A stretch of 64,000 nt of DNA from Acidovorax sp. sif1233 (GCF_019218755.1 NZ_JAHUWZ010000005.1:1-64000); one strand, 5' to 3'; counted from the stretch's first letter, positions 44,101-52,692 are shown. The notes: a model not told the origin generated them from the sequence alone. A program made the numbers and translations.

Positions 44101-45768
44101 AATGCCTTGCAGCACCGTTTGATCGGGACCGATGTTGTTTGCGGTCAACGTGACAGGCAGGACGATGGAGTGATGGCCTTGCACGTTCATGGCGATGATG
44201 CGCGTTGCAAAGCCGCTGGCAGACACCGTGACGGTGTTATCTCCTGCCACCACGCCAGCGTCGAAGGCAACCTCACCTTGGGCGTTGGTGCTGCGGATCA
44301 GGCCATTGAGTGACACGCTGGCCATTGCAATCGCCGCGCCTGTTGCCTGGTTGCTTACAACCACCTTGAGCGTGCTTTGCGCGGTGCTGCGGCGGAAAAC
44401 CGGGTCGAACCGCACCTGCTGCCCCGCCAAGGCACTGAAACTGGCCTCGACCGCTTGATAGGACGAATAGCTTGCCTTCAGGCCCATCGCACCGGGCGCA
44501 ATACCTTCGAGGACGTACTCACCATGGGCGTTGGTCTGCGTGGTCGAGCTGCCGACCGAAATGGTGGCGTTGGCGGCGTTCTGGAAACTCACCCCGTCGT
44601 TGGTGAACTTGGCAACGCCTGAAATGGTGACGGTGCTCGCATTGCCGACCGTGAGCGCCTTCAGGCGGATGGTGCCCAGATCCAGCTGCTGGCCCTTGAG
44701 CAGCCCCAGGTCCGCGGACAGCGAAAGGTATCCAGCGACCTCGATCGCCAGATTGTGGGTGCCGGCAGCCAACTGCAGAAACTCGAAACGCCCCTGGGCA
44801 TTGGTCACGGCGGGCTGGGCACTGCCGGTCAACCGCACTGACACCCCCGCCAGCGGCTGGCCCGTGGTGTCGCTCACCAAAAGGCCTTGCACGCTGGCCA
44901 GATCGGGATTCGTGGTGGGCTGGCCCGCGATCCAGAGCGCGCGCAGCGCCAGGGCCGTGACGTACGGGTCACCATCCCAACTGCCATCCGCGCGCTGGGC
45001 GGCCTTGAGCGAATCTACGGCGGGCTGCACGGCGGCTGCCGTGGACAGCCCCGGGAGCACCGCCAGCAGGGCCTGCGCATTGCGCAGGGACCCGCCCCAC
45101 GACGGGGCAGCGCCGCGTTCGGCGAGCAGCCAGGTGCGCGCGTTCGACAGTGCCGATGCCACCGCAGAGGTCTGGCGATAGGGGTGGAGCGCCTGTACGG
45201 CCTGCGCCGTGGAGAGAAGCGCATCGCCATCGGTGGCGAGGGCCCATCGGCCGTCCGCCTGCTGCGCGGCCAGCAGCCAAGCCAGCGCCTGATCGGCGGT
45301 TTCGGGATACGAAGCGCGTGACGCCGTGAATGCGGCAACGGCCCACGCCGTGTCCTGCACATTGCTGGCATAGCCCACCGTGGCGCCAAATCCGCCATCC
45401 GCGTTCTGCTTGGGCGCAAGGGCGTCAAGATGGGCCGTGCTGGCCGATTGGAGCTGTTTTGTCAGGGACTTCCGGGCCAGTACCTCGACGGTGTCGTCAC
45501 TCGCCGCAGCGATCGCATCCAGCATCACCGGCGGCACCGGCCTGCTCCAAGCACGCAAGGTGGCGGCGGCTTCCGAGCGGCTTTGCACGGGCAGCGCAAC
45601 AGAACCTGTCTCGCTCGCCAGACCCCCGCTGGGTTGAACCTGCCCCTGCAACCATGACAGGCCCAGCGCCTCGTCGGCCCAGGCAGTGTGGGAGAGCAGG
45701 AAAACGAAAACGAAGCACAGCAGTCGCACGCAGCCAACCACTGCGCACCCTGTGATCGGCGCGCGCAT
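41191..45768 (-). CDS. Large exported protein: toroid repeats, CarboxypepD-reg, IgGFc-binding-like
   Basis: The 1525-residue protein has a signal peptide (CVRLLCFVFVFLLSHTAWA) and prenyltransferase/squalene-cyclase-like toroid repeats at about 115-282 (QNADGGFGA, QQADGRWAL, QRADGSWDG). Several carboxypeptidase-regulatory-like beta-sandwiches follow at about 292-805 (GLLVSDTTGQPLAGVSVRLT, GVVLDAQSQRPVPGAKVVLA). An IgGFc-binding-protein-like domain at about 830-1190 contains FAGGQCANVPLHAGYCDHLF. Ig-like strands, a GGPGGPGGPG linker and a C-terminal helix (WFLWLAGVLLAVVAAYRLRA) preceded by IPVNQP complete it; the end resembles IPTL/PEP-CTERM sorting signals. It probably acts at the cell surface, as adhesin or carrier, and is translationally coupled to the transglutaminase-like gene. 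Confidence 0.82.
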   Translation of the reverse strand: MRAPITGCAVVGCVRLLCFVFVFLLSHTAWADEALGLSWLQGQVQPSGGLASETGSVALPVQSRSEAAATLRAWSRPVPPVMLDAIAAASDDTVEVLARKSLTKQLQSASTAHLDALAPKQNADGGFGATVGYASNVQDTAWAVAAFTASRASYPETADQALAWLLAAQQADGRWALATDGDALLSTAQAVQALHPYRQTSAVASALSNARTWLLAERGAAPSWGGSLRNAQALLAVLPGLSTAAAVQPAVDSLKAAQRADGSWDGDPYVTALALRALWIAGQPTTNPDLASVQGLLVSDTTGQPLAGVSVRLTGSAQPAVTNAQGRFEFLQLAAGTHNLAIEVAGYLSLSADLGLLKGQQLDLGTIRLKALTVGNASTVTISGVAKFTNDGVSFQNAANATISVGSSTTQTNAHGEYVLEGIAPGAMGLKASYSSYQAVEASFSALAGQQVRFDPVFRRSTAQSTLKVVVSNQATGAAIAMASVSLNGLIRSTNAQGEVAFDAGVVAGDNTVTVSASGFATRIIAMNVQGHHSIVLPVTLTANNIGPDQTVLQGIVSDASTRLPLQGVSVVVDGTGRTATTDAAGRYTIGGVPDIAGSRTVSMEKAGYQRFEQAITLVQNGTHQFDVPLHPSVDPQQPIAIQATVTDTATHQPIAGATVTLSGSNPQVLQTNAQGVAEISGLNAGATQVQVSAPGYDNVAFAVDLAAGTRYVLPVEMTPKVQGQDRIYGVVLDAQSQRPVPGAKVVLAGVSLLETTSGVDGRYEFANITAGRWNLAANAPGYQGSSSGFDIATSTAINLPLKPDYGLEASNTLRAVAVGHPNYPTTSAGPVGYLFIFGEQGTTGQVVSNDGAINYSFVVGASGVAELMVPNNQFLHEAGKVVDKALQVYASKGVSAYFLNREMYTTDMSYLLDVTALGLEYRIVDWNHAYSVIQFSLTAVEDGTVATVTPASSLTTGQPANVPFDVTLQKGQSVIYTAYSGNEITGTRIQTNKPVAVFAGGQCANVPLHAGYCDHLFTQLPPVKHWSAEYVAPKTANTGAAGNLVRIVANTAATQVRVNGALVATLNAGEFHEVTDAESLHIVASAPVLVGQFLKGSTITTGGVLGDPAFTYVGGIDQTLSDYVFTAPTNLSPYKENYLNIAIPTPAMNSLQLNGLPVDVSGFTTLGISGYSVGHVAIPTGPGRIKAAKPFLATIAGFSRDDSYLTIIGAKYSAGASPDDIVARVSASTDKPSYAANAAAQLGASVLNLGTTSAALTLVLRIHDAIGVEVARFAPHELGDVVAGATLPHKQPWNTARYPAGTYTLVATLLNTQGETVDVGSTLFAIVADAPQGAGKAALTVAVDKAQYAPNDRVRISNLARNLTVNVPVDNARVRITVRNPNNAVVYTHTHLLGQLQANGLRSTDTQQTLRTAMEGIYTVEALLIGSGNNLKSATALPTSQAKAYDVDVDLATATVTYVVWANAPGGPGGPGGPGTPGVTNSIPVNQPWFLWLAGVLLAVVAAYRLRASSCQPGLAYRQGGGAQ

Positions 45769-45935
45769 GAGGACCCTCTCTTATTTTCTTCACACCGCGC
45801 GCCGTGGGGGATACCGGTACTGATCTACGCCAGCTCCGGCATCCAGCGCCAATAGTGCAAATCTCCGTTTGGCGACCATTCACCAAAGAGGGGCGGAGCG
45901 TAGCAATCGATGGCGCATTCAGTTGTTAAATTTTG

Positions 45936-45957
45936 TGATATTGTTTTCTCAATATCA
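45936..45957. promoter_or_regulatory. AT-rich inverted repeat upstream of the surface-protein operon
   Basis: TGATATTG, spacer TTTTCT, CAATATCA: a perfect 8-bp inverted repeat. It lies about 170 bp upstream of the 1525-residue gene in a low-GC stretch and could be a repressor or activator site. The 45769-46140 gap otherwise holds no supportable gene. Confidence 0.4.
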
Positions 45958-46140
45958 TCAAATTGCGCCCAATTTACTCAAGCTACCTTCATTCATTTGC
46001 AGCGTGACGAGGGAGTGTCTGGTCCCCCCGAAACTCAAGCCAAAATGGCCGCAGCGCCTGGATGAAACGCGCCACATGCTATTGAATGCAGAGCATCTTT
46101 GCCCACTGACGGGGCGATACGGCGCCCGCCGGTTCTCCGC

Positions 46141-46560
46141 CCCCGTCTTCGACATGGACGGCTTGTCATCGACTCGGAGCGCATGGCTCTGCGGGCCTGC
46201 ATCAATGCAGCGCGGGCGCACAGCCTCCTGCCGGCCAAGGCGGGTTATCTACAGGTAGTGGGCCGGGCCTTGCCGGAATCGATCATGGTGGCGTCATCGT
46301 CACGGCGCGACGAGATCGAGCACCGCCTGGGCCGCATGGAGGTGCTGCACCACTTCCAGGCCCTGGCGGGCTGCAACGAGGTGGAGCGAAGCAAGACCGA
46401 CCCGGCGCTGTACCGGCTGGCCGCTGCACGGCTGGAGGTAGAGCCAGCCCAATGCCTGGCGTTTGAAGACAGCGAGAACGGAGCGTGCGCCGCACAGGCA
46501 GCCGGCGTGGCGGTTGTCGTCGTCCCGGACCTCGAGCACCCTGCGGCGGGAAATTCTGGA
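46141..46560 (+). pseudogene. Decayed HAD-superfamily hydrolase
   Basis: PVFDMDGL, the motif I of HAD phosphatases, is followed one base out of frame by VIDSERMALRACINAARAHS. A jump then leads to SIMVASSSRRDEIEHRLGRM, VLHHFQALAGCNEVERSKTD, YRLAAARLEVEPAQCLAFED and SENGACAAQAAGVAVVVVPD, which are motifs II to IV of a beta-phosphoglucomutase-like enzyme. The cap region is largely missing and motif I is frameshifted, so the gene is dead. The sequence beyond about 46560 is unrecognisable. Confidence 0.75.
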
Positions 46561-46749
46561 GCGCATGCCATGGCGTGCGCGAATCGCCGATGGTGGCGCC
46601 GGCCATCTGCCGCGCTGGTTTCACCGGATCGGGGTGGCGTAGCGCCTGCCGCCCACGGCGCTTGGGACCACCGCCACATTTCGCGGATCAATCAGATTGG
46701 CGTCCACCGCATGAACCATGTGCGCCAGCAGCTATGAAAAGCAGAGCAT

Positions 46750-47046
46750 CTACTGCTTTTGCTTCTGATAGGCCTTGTCCGCTGGCGGGCCCCGGTCCGT
46801 GTCCTGCAGGCCCCGCTGCACGTCCCGGTAGGCCTGCTCCACCTGGGCATCGGGCTGGCCGTGGGTCATGTCCACCGATTCATCGCGCTCGTGCGGCAGC
46901 TTGGGCTTGTCGGCGCTTTCGGGCGGCGGCGCGGCCTGTGGGGTACGCCGGCCGGCGGTGGCGGGCGACTGGGGCGTGGTGGTGTTGACGCTGGGCTGGC
47001 CGGTGGGGGCGGCGCTGGGGTGGTCCGGGGTGCTGGCGGTGGGCAT
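46750..47046 (-). CDS. Small hydrophilic hypothetical protein
   Basis: The 98-residue frame starts at an ATG at 47046 with AGGAGA eight bases upstream. It is rich in Pro, Ala, Thr and charged residues; the second half (PDAQVEQAYRDVQRGLQDTD) may be helical. There is no signal peptide or membrane segment. It is disordered in character and I recognise no family. It is divergent from dinG. Confidence 0.65.
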   Translation of the reverse strand: MPTASTPDHPSAAPTGQPSVNTTTPQSPATAGRRTPQAAPPPESADKPKLPHERDESVDMTHGQPDAQVEQAYRDVQRGLQDTDRGPPADKAYQKQKQ

Positions 47047-47184
47047 GTGATCTCTCCTGCGGTACAGGGCTTCATCGTAGGAAAGCCCCCGGAGCCGCCG
47101 TGTAGTCCCCGGCGCCATCTGTCCGCCGGGTGAAGCGGCCGCTGGCCGCGAAGGCGCAGGCGCCAACCCATGCGACACTACTGT

Positions 47185-49359
47185 ATGTCTCAACAGGTGT
47201 GGGCCGCGCAGGCCCTTGAATCTTTCGATGCGGTGGTGCAGGCCACGCCCGGGTTTCGCAGCCGCGACGGCCAGCGGCGCATGGCCGAGCAGGTGGCACG
47301 CACGTTCAGCAGCGCCACGCTGGGCAAGGTGGACGAGGAGGGCGGTGAGGCGGCGCCCACGCGCTCCATCGCCGTCATCCAGGCCGGCACGGGCGTGGGC
47401 AAGTCGCTGGCCTACTGCGCGCCCGCCATCGCGCTGGCGCTGTCGCGCGGCACGCGGGTGCTGATCTCCACCGCCACCGTGGCGCTGCAGGAGCAGCTGG
47501 TCAACAAGGACCTGCCGGCGCTGGCCGCGCTGATGCCCCAGCCCTTCAAGTTCGCGCTGGCCAAGGGGCGCGGGCGCTATGTGTGCAAGCTCAAGCTCGA
47601 CCGGCTGGCGGGCACGGGCGAGGCCGAGGCGTCCGATGAAGACGACCTGTTCGCCGAGGAGGAGGCCGCCGCCCGCGCCAAGCGCCCCCGGCAGGAAACC
47701 GAGGCGCGCATCCAGTTCTACGGCGCCATGGCGCAGACGCTGGCCAAGGGCGCCTGGGACGGCGACCGCGACAGCCTGGAGACCCCGCCCGAGCCCGAGG
47801 TGTGGAGCCCCGTGGCGGCCGAGGGCGCGTCGTGCACGGGCAAGCACTGCCCCGCCTTCAGCCAGTGCACCTACTACGACAAGCGCAAGGAGCTGGTGGG
47901 CGCGCAGGTGATCGTGGCCAACCATGACCTGCTGCTGTCGTCGCTGGGCGCGCGCGTGCTGCCCGAGCTGGACAACTGCCTCCTGGTGCTGGACGAGGCC
48001 CACCACCTGCCCGCCACGGCGCTCGACCAGTTCGCCTGCAGCATGGACCTGTCGCGCCTGGCGTGGATCGACCGGCTCTCCAGCCGGGGCCTGCGCATCG
48101 GCGCGCTGCTGGAGGTGGAGGAGATCGCCGACATCCCGCGCCACGCGGCCCAGCTGCGGCAGACACTGCAGGACCTCGCGCGCATCGTGATGGACGTGTA
48201 CGGCCCCGCGCTCAAGAGCCAGAAGGACACCTGGGGCCCGGCCCGGGTGCGGGTGCCGCGCGGCGAGCTGCCCGAGCCGCTCACCGCGCCGCTGGGGCTG
48301 CTGGCCGCCAGCGCCGACGGCTTCCTCGAAGCCCTGCGCGCCATCAGCAAGGCCCTGCGCGCCGAGATGCGCGACAAGCCCGAGGAGGCCAAGCGCCTGT
48401 CCACGCTGTATGCGCAGATCGGCATGCTGGCGCCGCGCCTGGAAGAGCTGCACGCCACCGCGCAGCTGCTGCTGCAGGAGGCCCCCCAGGGCGCAGACCG
48501 CAGCTTCGTGCCTGCGGCCAAGTGGTTCACGCTGGAGGTCGATGGCGATTTCATCGTGGTCAAGGCACACGCCAGCCCCATCCTGCCGGGCACCACGCTG
48601 CGCAACCACCTGTGGAACGCGGTGCGCGGCGCGGTGCTCACGTCGGCCACGCTCAACAGCTGCGGCAATTTCGATTTCTTCCTGCGCGAGGCCGGGCTGC
48701 ACGGCGACGAGGCCGCGACCACGCTGGAGGTGCCCAGCCCCTTCAACTACGCCGCCCAGGGCACGCTGATCGCCGCCGAGACGCGCGCCGACCCCAAGAA
48801 CGCCGCGCAGTTCACGGCCGAGATGGTGGATGCACTGCTGCACGACATCGCACGGGTAGAGTACGGCGCGCTGGTGCTGTTCACCTCGCGCGAGCAGATG
48901 CGCCAGGCCGTGGATGCGCTGCCCACCGCCATGCGCAGCGTGGTGCTGGTGCAAAACGCGCTGCCGCGCACGCAGTTGCTCAAGCGCCACCGCGAACGGG
49001 TGGAGAACGGCGAGCCCTCGGTCATCTTCGGCATGCAGTCGTTCGGCGAAGGGCTGGATCTGCCCGGGCGGCTGTGCGAGTCGGTGTTCATCACCAAGCT
49101 GCCCTTTGCCCCGCCCGACGACCCCGTGGGAGAGGCCCGCGCCGAATGGCTGCGCGCCGTGGGCCGCGACCCGTTCAGCGAACTGGTGGTGCCCGCCACC
49201 GCCATCCGCCTGGCGCAGTGGGTGGGCCGCGCCATCCGCACCGAGGACGACCAGGCGCATGTCTACTGCTACGACAAGCGCCTCATGCGCACGAGCTACG
49301 GCCAGCGCCTGCTCAAGGGCCTGCCGCCCTTTGCGCTGGAGCAACGCGCGCCCCTGTAG
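47185..49359 (+). CDS. dinG: ATP-dependent DNA helicase DinG
   Basis: DinG is an XPD-like 5'-3' superfamily 2 helicase with a 4Fe-4S cluster that resolves R-loops and other structures. The 724-residue protein has Walker A in [20 protein letters not shown] and motif Ia [14 protein letters not shown]. The cluster cysteines are in [21 protein letters not shown]. The DEAH box is [22 protein letters not shown] is motif III, and the C-terminal motif region is [15 protein letters not shown] and [13 protein letters not shown]. The ATG at 47185 is used; one 15 bases upstream is possible. Confidence 0.96.
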   Translation: MSQQVWAAQALESFDAVVQATPGFRSRDGQRRMAEQVARTFSSATLGKVDEEGGEAAPTRSIAVIQAGTGVGKSLAYCAPAIALALSRGTRVLISTATVALQEQLVNKDLPALAALMPQPFKFALAKGRGRYVCKLKLDRLAGTGEAEASDEDDLFAEEEAAARAKRPRQETEARIQFYGAMAQTLAKGAWDGDRDSLETPPEPEVWSPVAAEGASCTGKHCPAFSQCTYYDKRKELVGAQVIVANHDLLLSSLGARVLPELDNCLLVLDEAHHLPATALDQFACSMDLSRLAWIDRLSSRGLRIGALLEVEEIADIPRHAAQLRQTLQDLARIVMDVYGPALKSQKDTWGPARVRVPRGELPEPLTAPLGLLAASADGFLEALRAISKALRAEMRDKPEEAKRLSTLYAQIGMLAPRLEELHATAQLLLQEAPQGADRSFVPAAKWFTLEVDGDFIVVKAHASPILPGTTLRNHLWNAVRGAVLTSATLNSCGNFDFFLREAGLHGDEAATTLEVPSPFNYAAQGTLIAAETRADPKNAAQFTAEMVDALLHDIARVEYGALVLFTSREQMRQAVDALPTAMRSVVLVQNALPRTQLLKRHRERVENGEPSVIFGMQSFGEGLDLPGRLCESVFITKLPFAPPDDPVGEARAEWLRAVGRDPFSELVVPATAIRLAQWVGRAIRTEDDQAHVYCYDKRLMRTSYGQRLLKGLPPFALEQRAPL

Positions 49360-49492
49360 GATGCCCCCCGAGTCGCCTGCGGCGCCCTCCCCACCAGCGG
49401 GCGCCACGGCGGCACGGGCCGGGGGCTGGACCCGTCCCATGCGCGTGCTGCCCCTCCCTTCCTCCCCATTTGCCATCCCCAGCGAGAACCCC

Positions 49493-49849
49493 ATGACGAA
49501 TGCCATCCCCGCCTGCCCCCAATGCGGCCTGGAGAACACCTACCCCGACGGCAACCACTACATCTGCCCTGACTGCGCCTTCGAATGGCCCCAGGCAGCC
49601 GAATCCGCCGAGGCCGACGCGCCCGAGGGCGGCGGCGCCGTGCTGGACGCCCACGGCAACCCGCTGGCCGATGGCGACGCGGTGATCCTGGTGAAGGACC
49701 TCAAGGTCAAGGGGTCCTCATCCACGCTCAAGAAGGGCACCAAGATCAAGGGCATCCGCCTCGTCGATGGCGCCGACGGCCACAACGTGGACTGCAAGAC
49801 GGAGCTGGGCAGCATGCTGCTCAAGTCAGAGTTCCTGAAAAAGGCCTGA
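49493..49849 (+). CDS. Zinc-ribbon PhnA/YjdM-family protein
   Basis: The 118-residue protein has an N-terminal zinc ribbon ([20 protein letters not shown], with CPxCG and CPDC) and the C-terminal PhnA domain: [40 protein letters not shown] and LKSEFLKKA. Despite the historical name alkylphosphonate utilisation protein, YjdM is not a phosphonate hydrolase; the role is unknown. It lies about 130 bp downstream of dinG in the same direction. Confidence 0.93.
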   Translation: MTNAIPACPQCGLENTYPDGNHYICPDCAFEWPQAAESAEADAPEGGGAVLDAHGNPLADGDAVILVKDLKVKGSSSTLKKGTKIKGIRLVDGADGHNVDCKTELGSMLLKSEFLKKA

Positions 49850-50019
49850 TCGGGCCCGGCCCCGGGCCCCCGCCCGCGATACAGGGCGCGGGGCGCGGCG
49901 GTGTCAGATAAACACCCACGCCCCGGCGGGCGGCGGGCCGACACGGTGCGCGCGCCACCCTGCCTAGAGTGAATGGAAGCACCGACCCCTTCCCCCATTC
50001 ACCACCGCACGGAGAGCCC

Positions 50020-50523
50020 ATGCCCCACGACACCCCCGCCCACGACACCTTGTGGAAGCTCATCAAGGACATCCGCTTCGGGATGCTGACCCACCGCACC
50101 GCCAGCGGCATGCTGCATGCCCACCCGCTGACCACGCAGAACCGCCGCATGGACGAACAGGCGGAGCTTTATTTCTTCATCCCCAAGTCCGGCGAACTGT
50201 ACGAGCGCCTCCTCACCGATGGCGAGGTGAACGTCTCGTACGCCGACCCCGGCGCGGACAGCTATGTCTCGCTCTCGGGCCAGGCGCGTTTCGTGGACGA
50301 TCTGGCGCAAAAGGAAGCCTTGTGGTCGACCGCGGCCCAGGCATGGTTTCCGGGCGGCCACACCGATCCGGAGCTGGCCCTGCTGGCCGTGCGCATCCGC
50401 CATGCCGAATACTGGGACGTGGACGAAAGCAAGATGGTGCAGCTGTTCAAGATGGCCAAGGCGGCCGTCACCGGCCAGCCCCCGCGCCAGCTGGGCGAGC
50501 ACAAGGAACTGACGCTGCCGTGA
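50020..50523 (+). CDS. Pyridoxamine 5'-phosphate oxidase-related stress protein
   Basis: The 167-residue protein is a split-barrel flavin-binding fold of the general stress protein 26 type: LWKLIKDIRFGMLTHRTASG, HAHPLTTQ, LYFFIPKSGELYERLLTDGE, VNVSYADPGADSYVSLSGQA and an end segment AEYWDVDESKMVQLFKMAKA. A GGAGA ribosome site precedes the ATG at 50020. FMN or F420 use cannot be decided. It is the first of a run of stress-like small genes. Confidence 0.9.
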   Translation: MPHDTPAHDTLWKLIKDIRFGMLTHRTASGMLHAHPLTTQNRRMDEQAELYFFIPKSGELYERLLTDGEVNVSYADPGADSYVSLSGQARFVDDLAQKEALWSTAAQAWFPGGHTDPELALLAVRIRHAEYWDVDESKMVQLFKMAKAAVTGQPPRQLGEHKELTLP

Positions 50524-50570
50524 ACGGCACCGCCACGACTTTTTCTTCACCATCCATTCCAGGAGGTTCC

Positions 50571-50819
50571 ATGAGCAGCAAGGAAAACCGCCGCGAGGAA
50601 GACCCATCGGGCGGCAATGACAACACCGAGGGCTCGGGCAAGGTCGCCCAGGCCCACAACAGCACGGGCGACAAGCCCACCACCCAGATCAACCAGGGCC
50701 GCCGCACCCCCGAAAGCCGGGGCGACCGCGACACGCACCTGGGCAGCAGCAACCAGGCGCAGTCGCGCCGGGGCGCCGCCGGCAGCAGCGGCCCGGCGGG
50801 CAGCCGCGGGGCGGGCTGA
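50571..50819 (+). CDS. Small low-complexity hydrophilic protein
   Basis: The 82-residue frame starts at 50571 with a strong AGGAGG ribosome site. It is highly hydrophilic (Gly, Ser, Arg, Gln, Asn) and likely disordered, for example NDNTEGSGKVAQAHNSTGD and a Gly/Ser/Ala-rich tail. No family is recognised. It lies 47 bp after the PNPOx-type gene and is followed by an intrinsic terminator, so the two are probably one transcript. Confidence 0.75.
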   Translation: MSSKENRREEDPSGGNDNTEGSGKVAQAHNSTGDKPTTQINQGRRTPESRGDRDTHLGSSNQAQSRRGAAGSSGPAGSRGAG

Positions 50820-50856
50820 GCGCCGCCGGGCACCGGCACCGCTCGCACCCATGCGC

Positions 50857-50882
50857 AAAGAGCCTTCGGGCTCTTTTCTTTT
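50857..50882 (+). terminator. Intrinsic terminator with UUCG loop
   Basis: AAAGAGCC, TTCG tetraloop, GGCTCTTT, then TCTTTT: an 8-bp stem and T-rich tail 38 bp after the 82-residue gene. Confidence 0.9.
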
Positions 50883-50906
50883 GCGCGTGGCCCTTGAAGC
50901 AAAAAA

Positions 50907-50952
50907 ATTTCCATCCATATACCATCCATGCACCATCCATATGGATGGAAAT
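50907..50952. promoter_or_regulatory. Repeat operator upstream of ribbon-helix-helix gene
   Basis: Perfect 14-bp inverted arms, ATTTCCATCCATAT (50907-50920) and ATATGGATGGAAAT (50939-50952), flank an inner copy. CCATCCAT occurs three times at exactly 11-bp steps (50911, 50922, 50933), and ATGGATGG follows in the opposite sense at 50941. Helically phased direct repeats plus an inverted copy are typical of cooperative binding by ribbon-helix-helix repressors. It lies 30 bp before the gene for such a protein, so autoregulation is likely. Confidence 0.75.
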
Positions 50953-50981
50953 CATCCACACCACCGGCCACGGAGGGCCCC

Positions 50982-51410
50982 ATGACCCCAGCTCCCGCTT
51001 CGTCCCTGGCCGTGCGCGGCAAGATTCCCGATTCCGAAAAGATCACGATCAACCTGGGCTTTGTCGACCTGGGCCACATCGACCTGCTGGTGTCGGAAGG
51101 GTTTTATGCCAACCGCACCGACTTCATCCGCACGGCCATCCGCCAGCAGCTGGCCGCCCAGGGCGACGCCGTGCGGCAGGTGGTGGCCCGCAAGATGCTT
51201 GTGCTGGGCCTGCAGCGGTTTGGCCGCGCCGAGCTGCAAGCCGTGCAGGCAGCGGGCCAGGTGCTCGAGATCCGCGTGCTCGGCCTGGTCAGCATCGACG
51301 ACGACGTGCCGCCCACCCTGGCGCAGGCCACGATTGCCTCCATCACGGTGCTGGGCGCGTTTCACGCCAGCGCCCCGGTCAAGGCCGCCCTGGCAGGGCG
51401 CATTGGCTGA
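50982..51410 (+). CDS. CopG/ribbon-helix-helix-type regulator
   Basis: The start at 50982 gives 142 residues. The N-terminal half has an RHH pattern: EKITINLGFVDLGHIDLLVS, EGFYANRTDFIRTAIRQQLA. The C-terminal half (about 85-142, LEIRVLGLVSIDDDVPPTLA) is a beta-rich extension that may bind a ligand or oligomerise. The large repeat operator upstream and the esterase gene 34 bp downstream suggest that it regulates itself and the esterase. Confidence 0.82.
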   Translation: MTPAPASSLAVRGKIPDSEKITINLGFVDLGHIDLLVSEGFYANRTDFIRTAIRQQLAAQGDAVRQVVARKMLVLGLQRFGRAELQAVQAAGQVLEIRVLGLVSIDDDVPPTLAQATIASITVLGAFHASAPVKAALAGRIG

Positions 51411-51444
51411 GCGCGGCCCACCACCACCACCACGAAAGAACCCC

Positions 51445-52692
51445 ATGGACTGGAACCTCAAACTCAAGCAGCTGATGGGTCAGGCCACCCACCTGGTGCG
51501 CAGCGGCCAGCTGGCGGATGCCACGCGGGCCATCCAGCAGGCGCTGGGCAGCGCTTCGGCCACGGCGCCGGGGCCCGCCGCGCCGCCGCCGGAACGCGCG
51601 GGCCCCGCCCCGGTGCAGGCACCGGCAGCCCCCTTCGCCTTTCGCACGGGAACCCCGTGGCGCAGCAGCGCGGCGCAGGACGTGGAGGACGCGGTGGTGG
51701 TCGAGCGCGGCACCGTGCAAGCCCCCCCGGGCGCGGCCCGGCCCGCCCCACCGTCCGGGCCGGGTGCCCGCCCGGCGGCCGCCGCGCCGCACGCCGCCGA
51801 GCCCCCGGACAGCTTCACCGCGGTCGCCTTCAGCCACCCTGGCGCCCCGCACAACCCGCACCACTACCACCTGTACGTGCCGCCCGGCGCGGGGGCCGGC
51901 ACGCCCATGCCCCTGGTGCTGATGCTGCACGGCTGCACGCAGAACCCCGTGGACTTCGCCACCGGCACCGGGATGAACGCCGCCGCCGCCCCGGCCAACG
52001 CGCTGGTGCTGTACCCCGCACAGCCCCACAGCGCCAACCCCAACGGCTGCTGGAACTGGTTCCGCCCCGAAGACCAGCGCCGGGGCGGCGGCGAACCCGC
52101 TCTGCTGGTGGCGATGGTGCAGGACGTGATGGCGCGCCACCCCGTGGATGCGCGGCGCGTCTACGCGGCGGGCCTGTCGGCCGGCGGCGCCATGGCCGCG
52201 CTGCTGGGCCGCGAGTACCCCGACGTGTTTGCGGCCGTGGGCGTGCACTCGGGCCTGCAGGCCGGCGCGGCACACAACGTGATGGGGGCGCTGTCGGCCA
52301 TGAAGCATGGCGCCAGGCCGGCGGCGGGCACCCCGGCTCCGGGGGCTGTTGCGGCGGCGCCCCTGATCGTCTTCCACGGCGATGCCGACACCACCGTGCA
52401 CGCCCGCAACGGCGAGCAGCTGGTGCAGGCGGCGCGGGCCAGCGCCCCGGGCACCGTGGAGCTGGGCACGCACCAGGGCCAGTCGGCCGGTGGCCAGGGC
52501 TACACGCGCACGGTGTATGGCCTCGCAGGCGCGCCGGTGGCGGAGCACTGGGTGCTGCATGGCGGCGGCCATGCCTGGGCGGGCGGGCATGCGCAGGGCA
52601 GCCACACCGACCCCCGGGGGGTATCGGCCACGCGGGAGATGCTGCGGTTCTTCCTGGAGCATCCCCGGGGACTGGCCGGCACCCCGCCATAA
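51445..52692 (+). CDS. PHB depolymerase family esterase
   Basis: The 415-residue protein has an N-terminal helical and Pro/Ala-rich part (to about 120) and an alpha/beta-hydrolase domain: YHLYVPPGAGAGTPMPLVLM, LHGCTQNPVDFATGTGMN, the lipase box AAGLSAGGAMAALLG with the catalytic Ser, the acidic residue in VFHGDADTTVHARNGEQL, and His in LHGGGHAWAGG. No signal peptide is seen, which suggests a cytoplasmic PHA depolymerase or an esterase of the LpqC/PhaZ group. The substrate is inferred from family. It is probably co-transcribed with the RHH regulator. Confidence 0.9.
   Translation: MDWNLKLKQLMGQATHLVRSGQLADATRAIQQALGSASATAPGPAAPPPERAGPAPVQAPAAPFAFRTGTPWRSSAAQDVEDAVVVERGTVQAPPGAARPAPPSGPGARPAAAAPHAAEPPDSFTAVAFSHPGAPHNPHHYHLYVPPGAGAGTPMPLVLMLHGCTQNPVDFATGTGMNAAAAPANALVLYPAQPHSANPNGCWNWFRPEDQRRGGGEPALLVAMVQDVMARHPVDARRVYAAGLSAGGAMAALLGREYPDVFAAVGVHSGLQAGAAHNVMGALSAMKHGARPAAGTPAPGAVAAAPLIVFHGDADTTVHARNGEQLVQAARASAPGTVELGTHQGQSAGGQGYTRTVYGLAGAPVAEHWVLHGGGHAWAGGHAQGSHTDPRGVSATREMLRFFLEHPRGLAGTPP

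Noticed and set aside
45769-46140. ORF at 45869-46258 with LLNFVILFSQYHQ as a possible membrane gene
   Set aside because: It runs into the frameshifted motif I of the HAD pseudogene and has no start signal; the hydrophobic start reflects AT-rich non-coding DNA.
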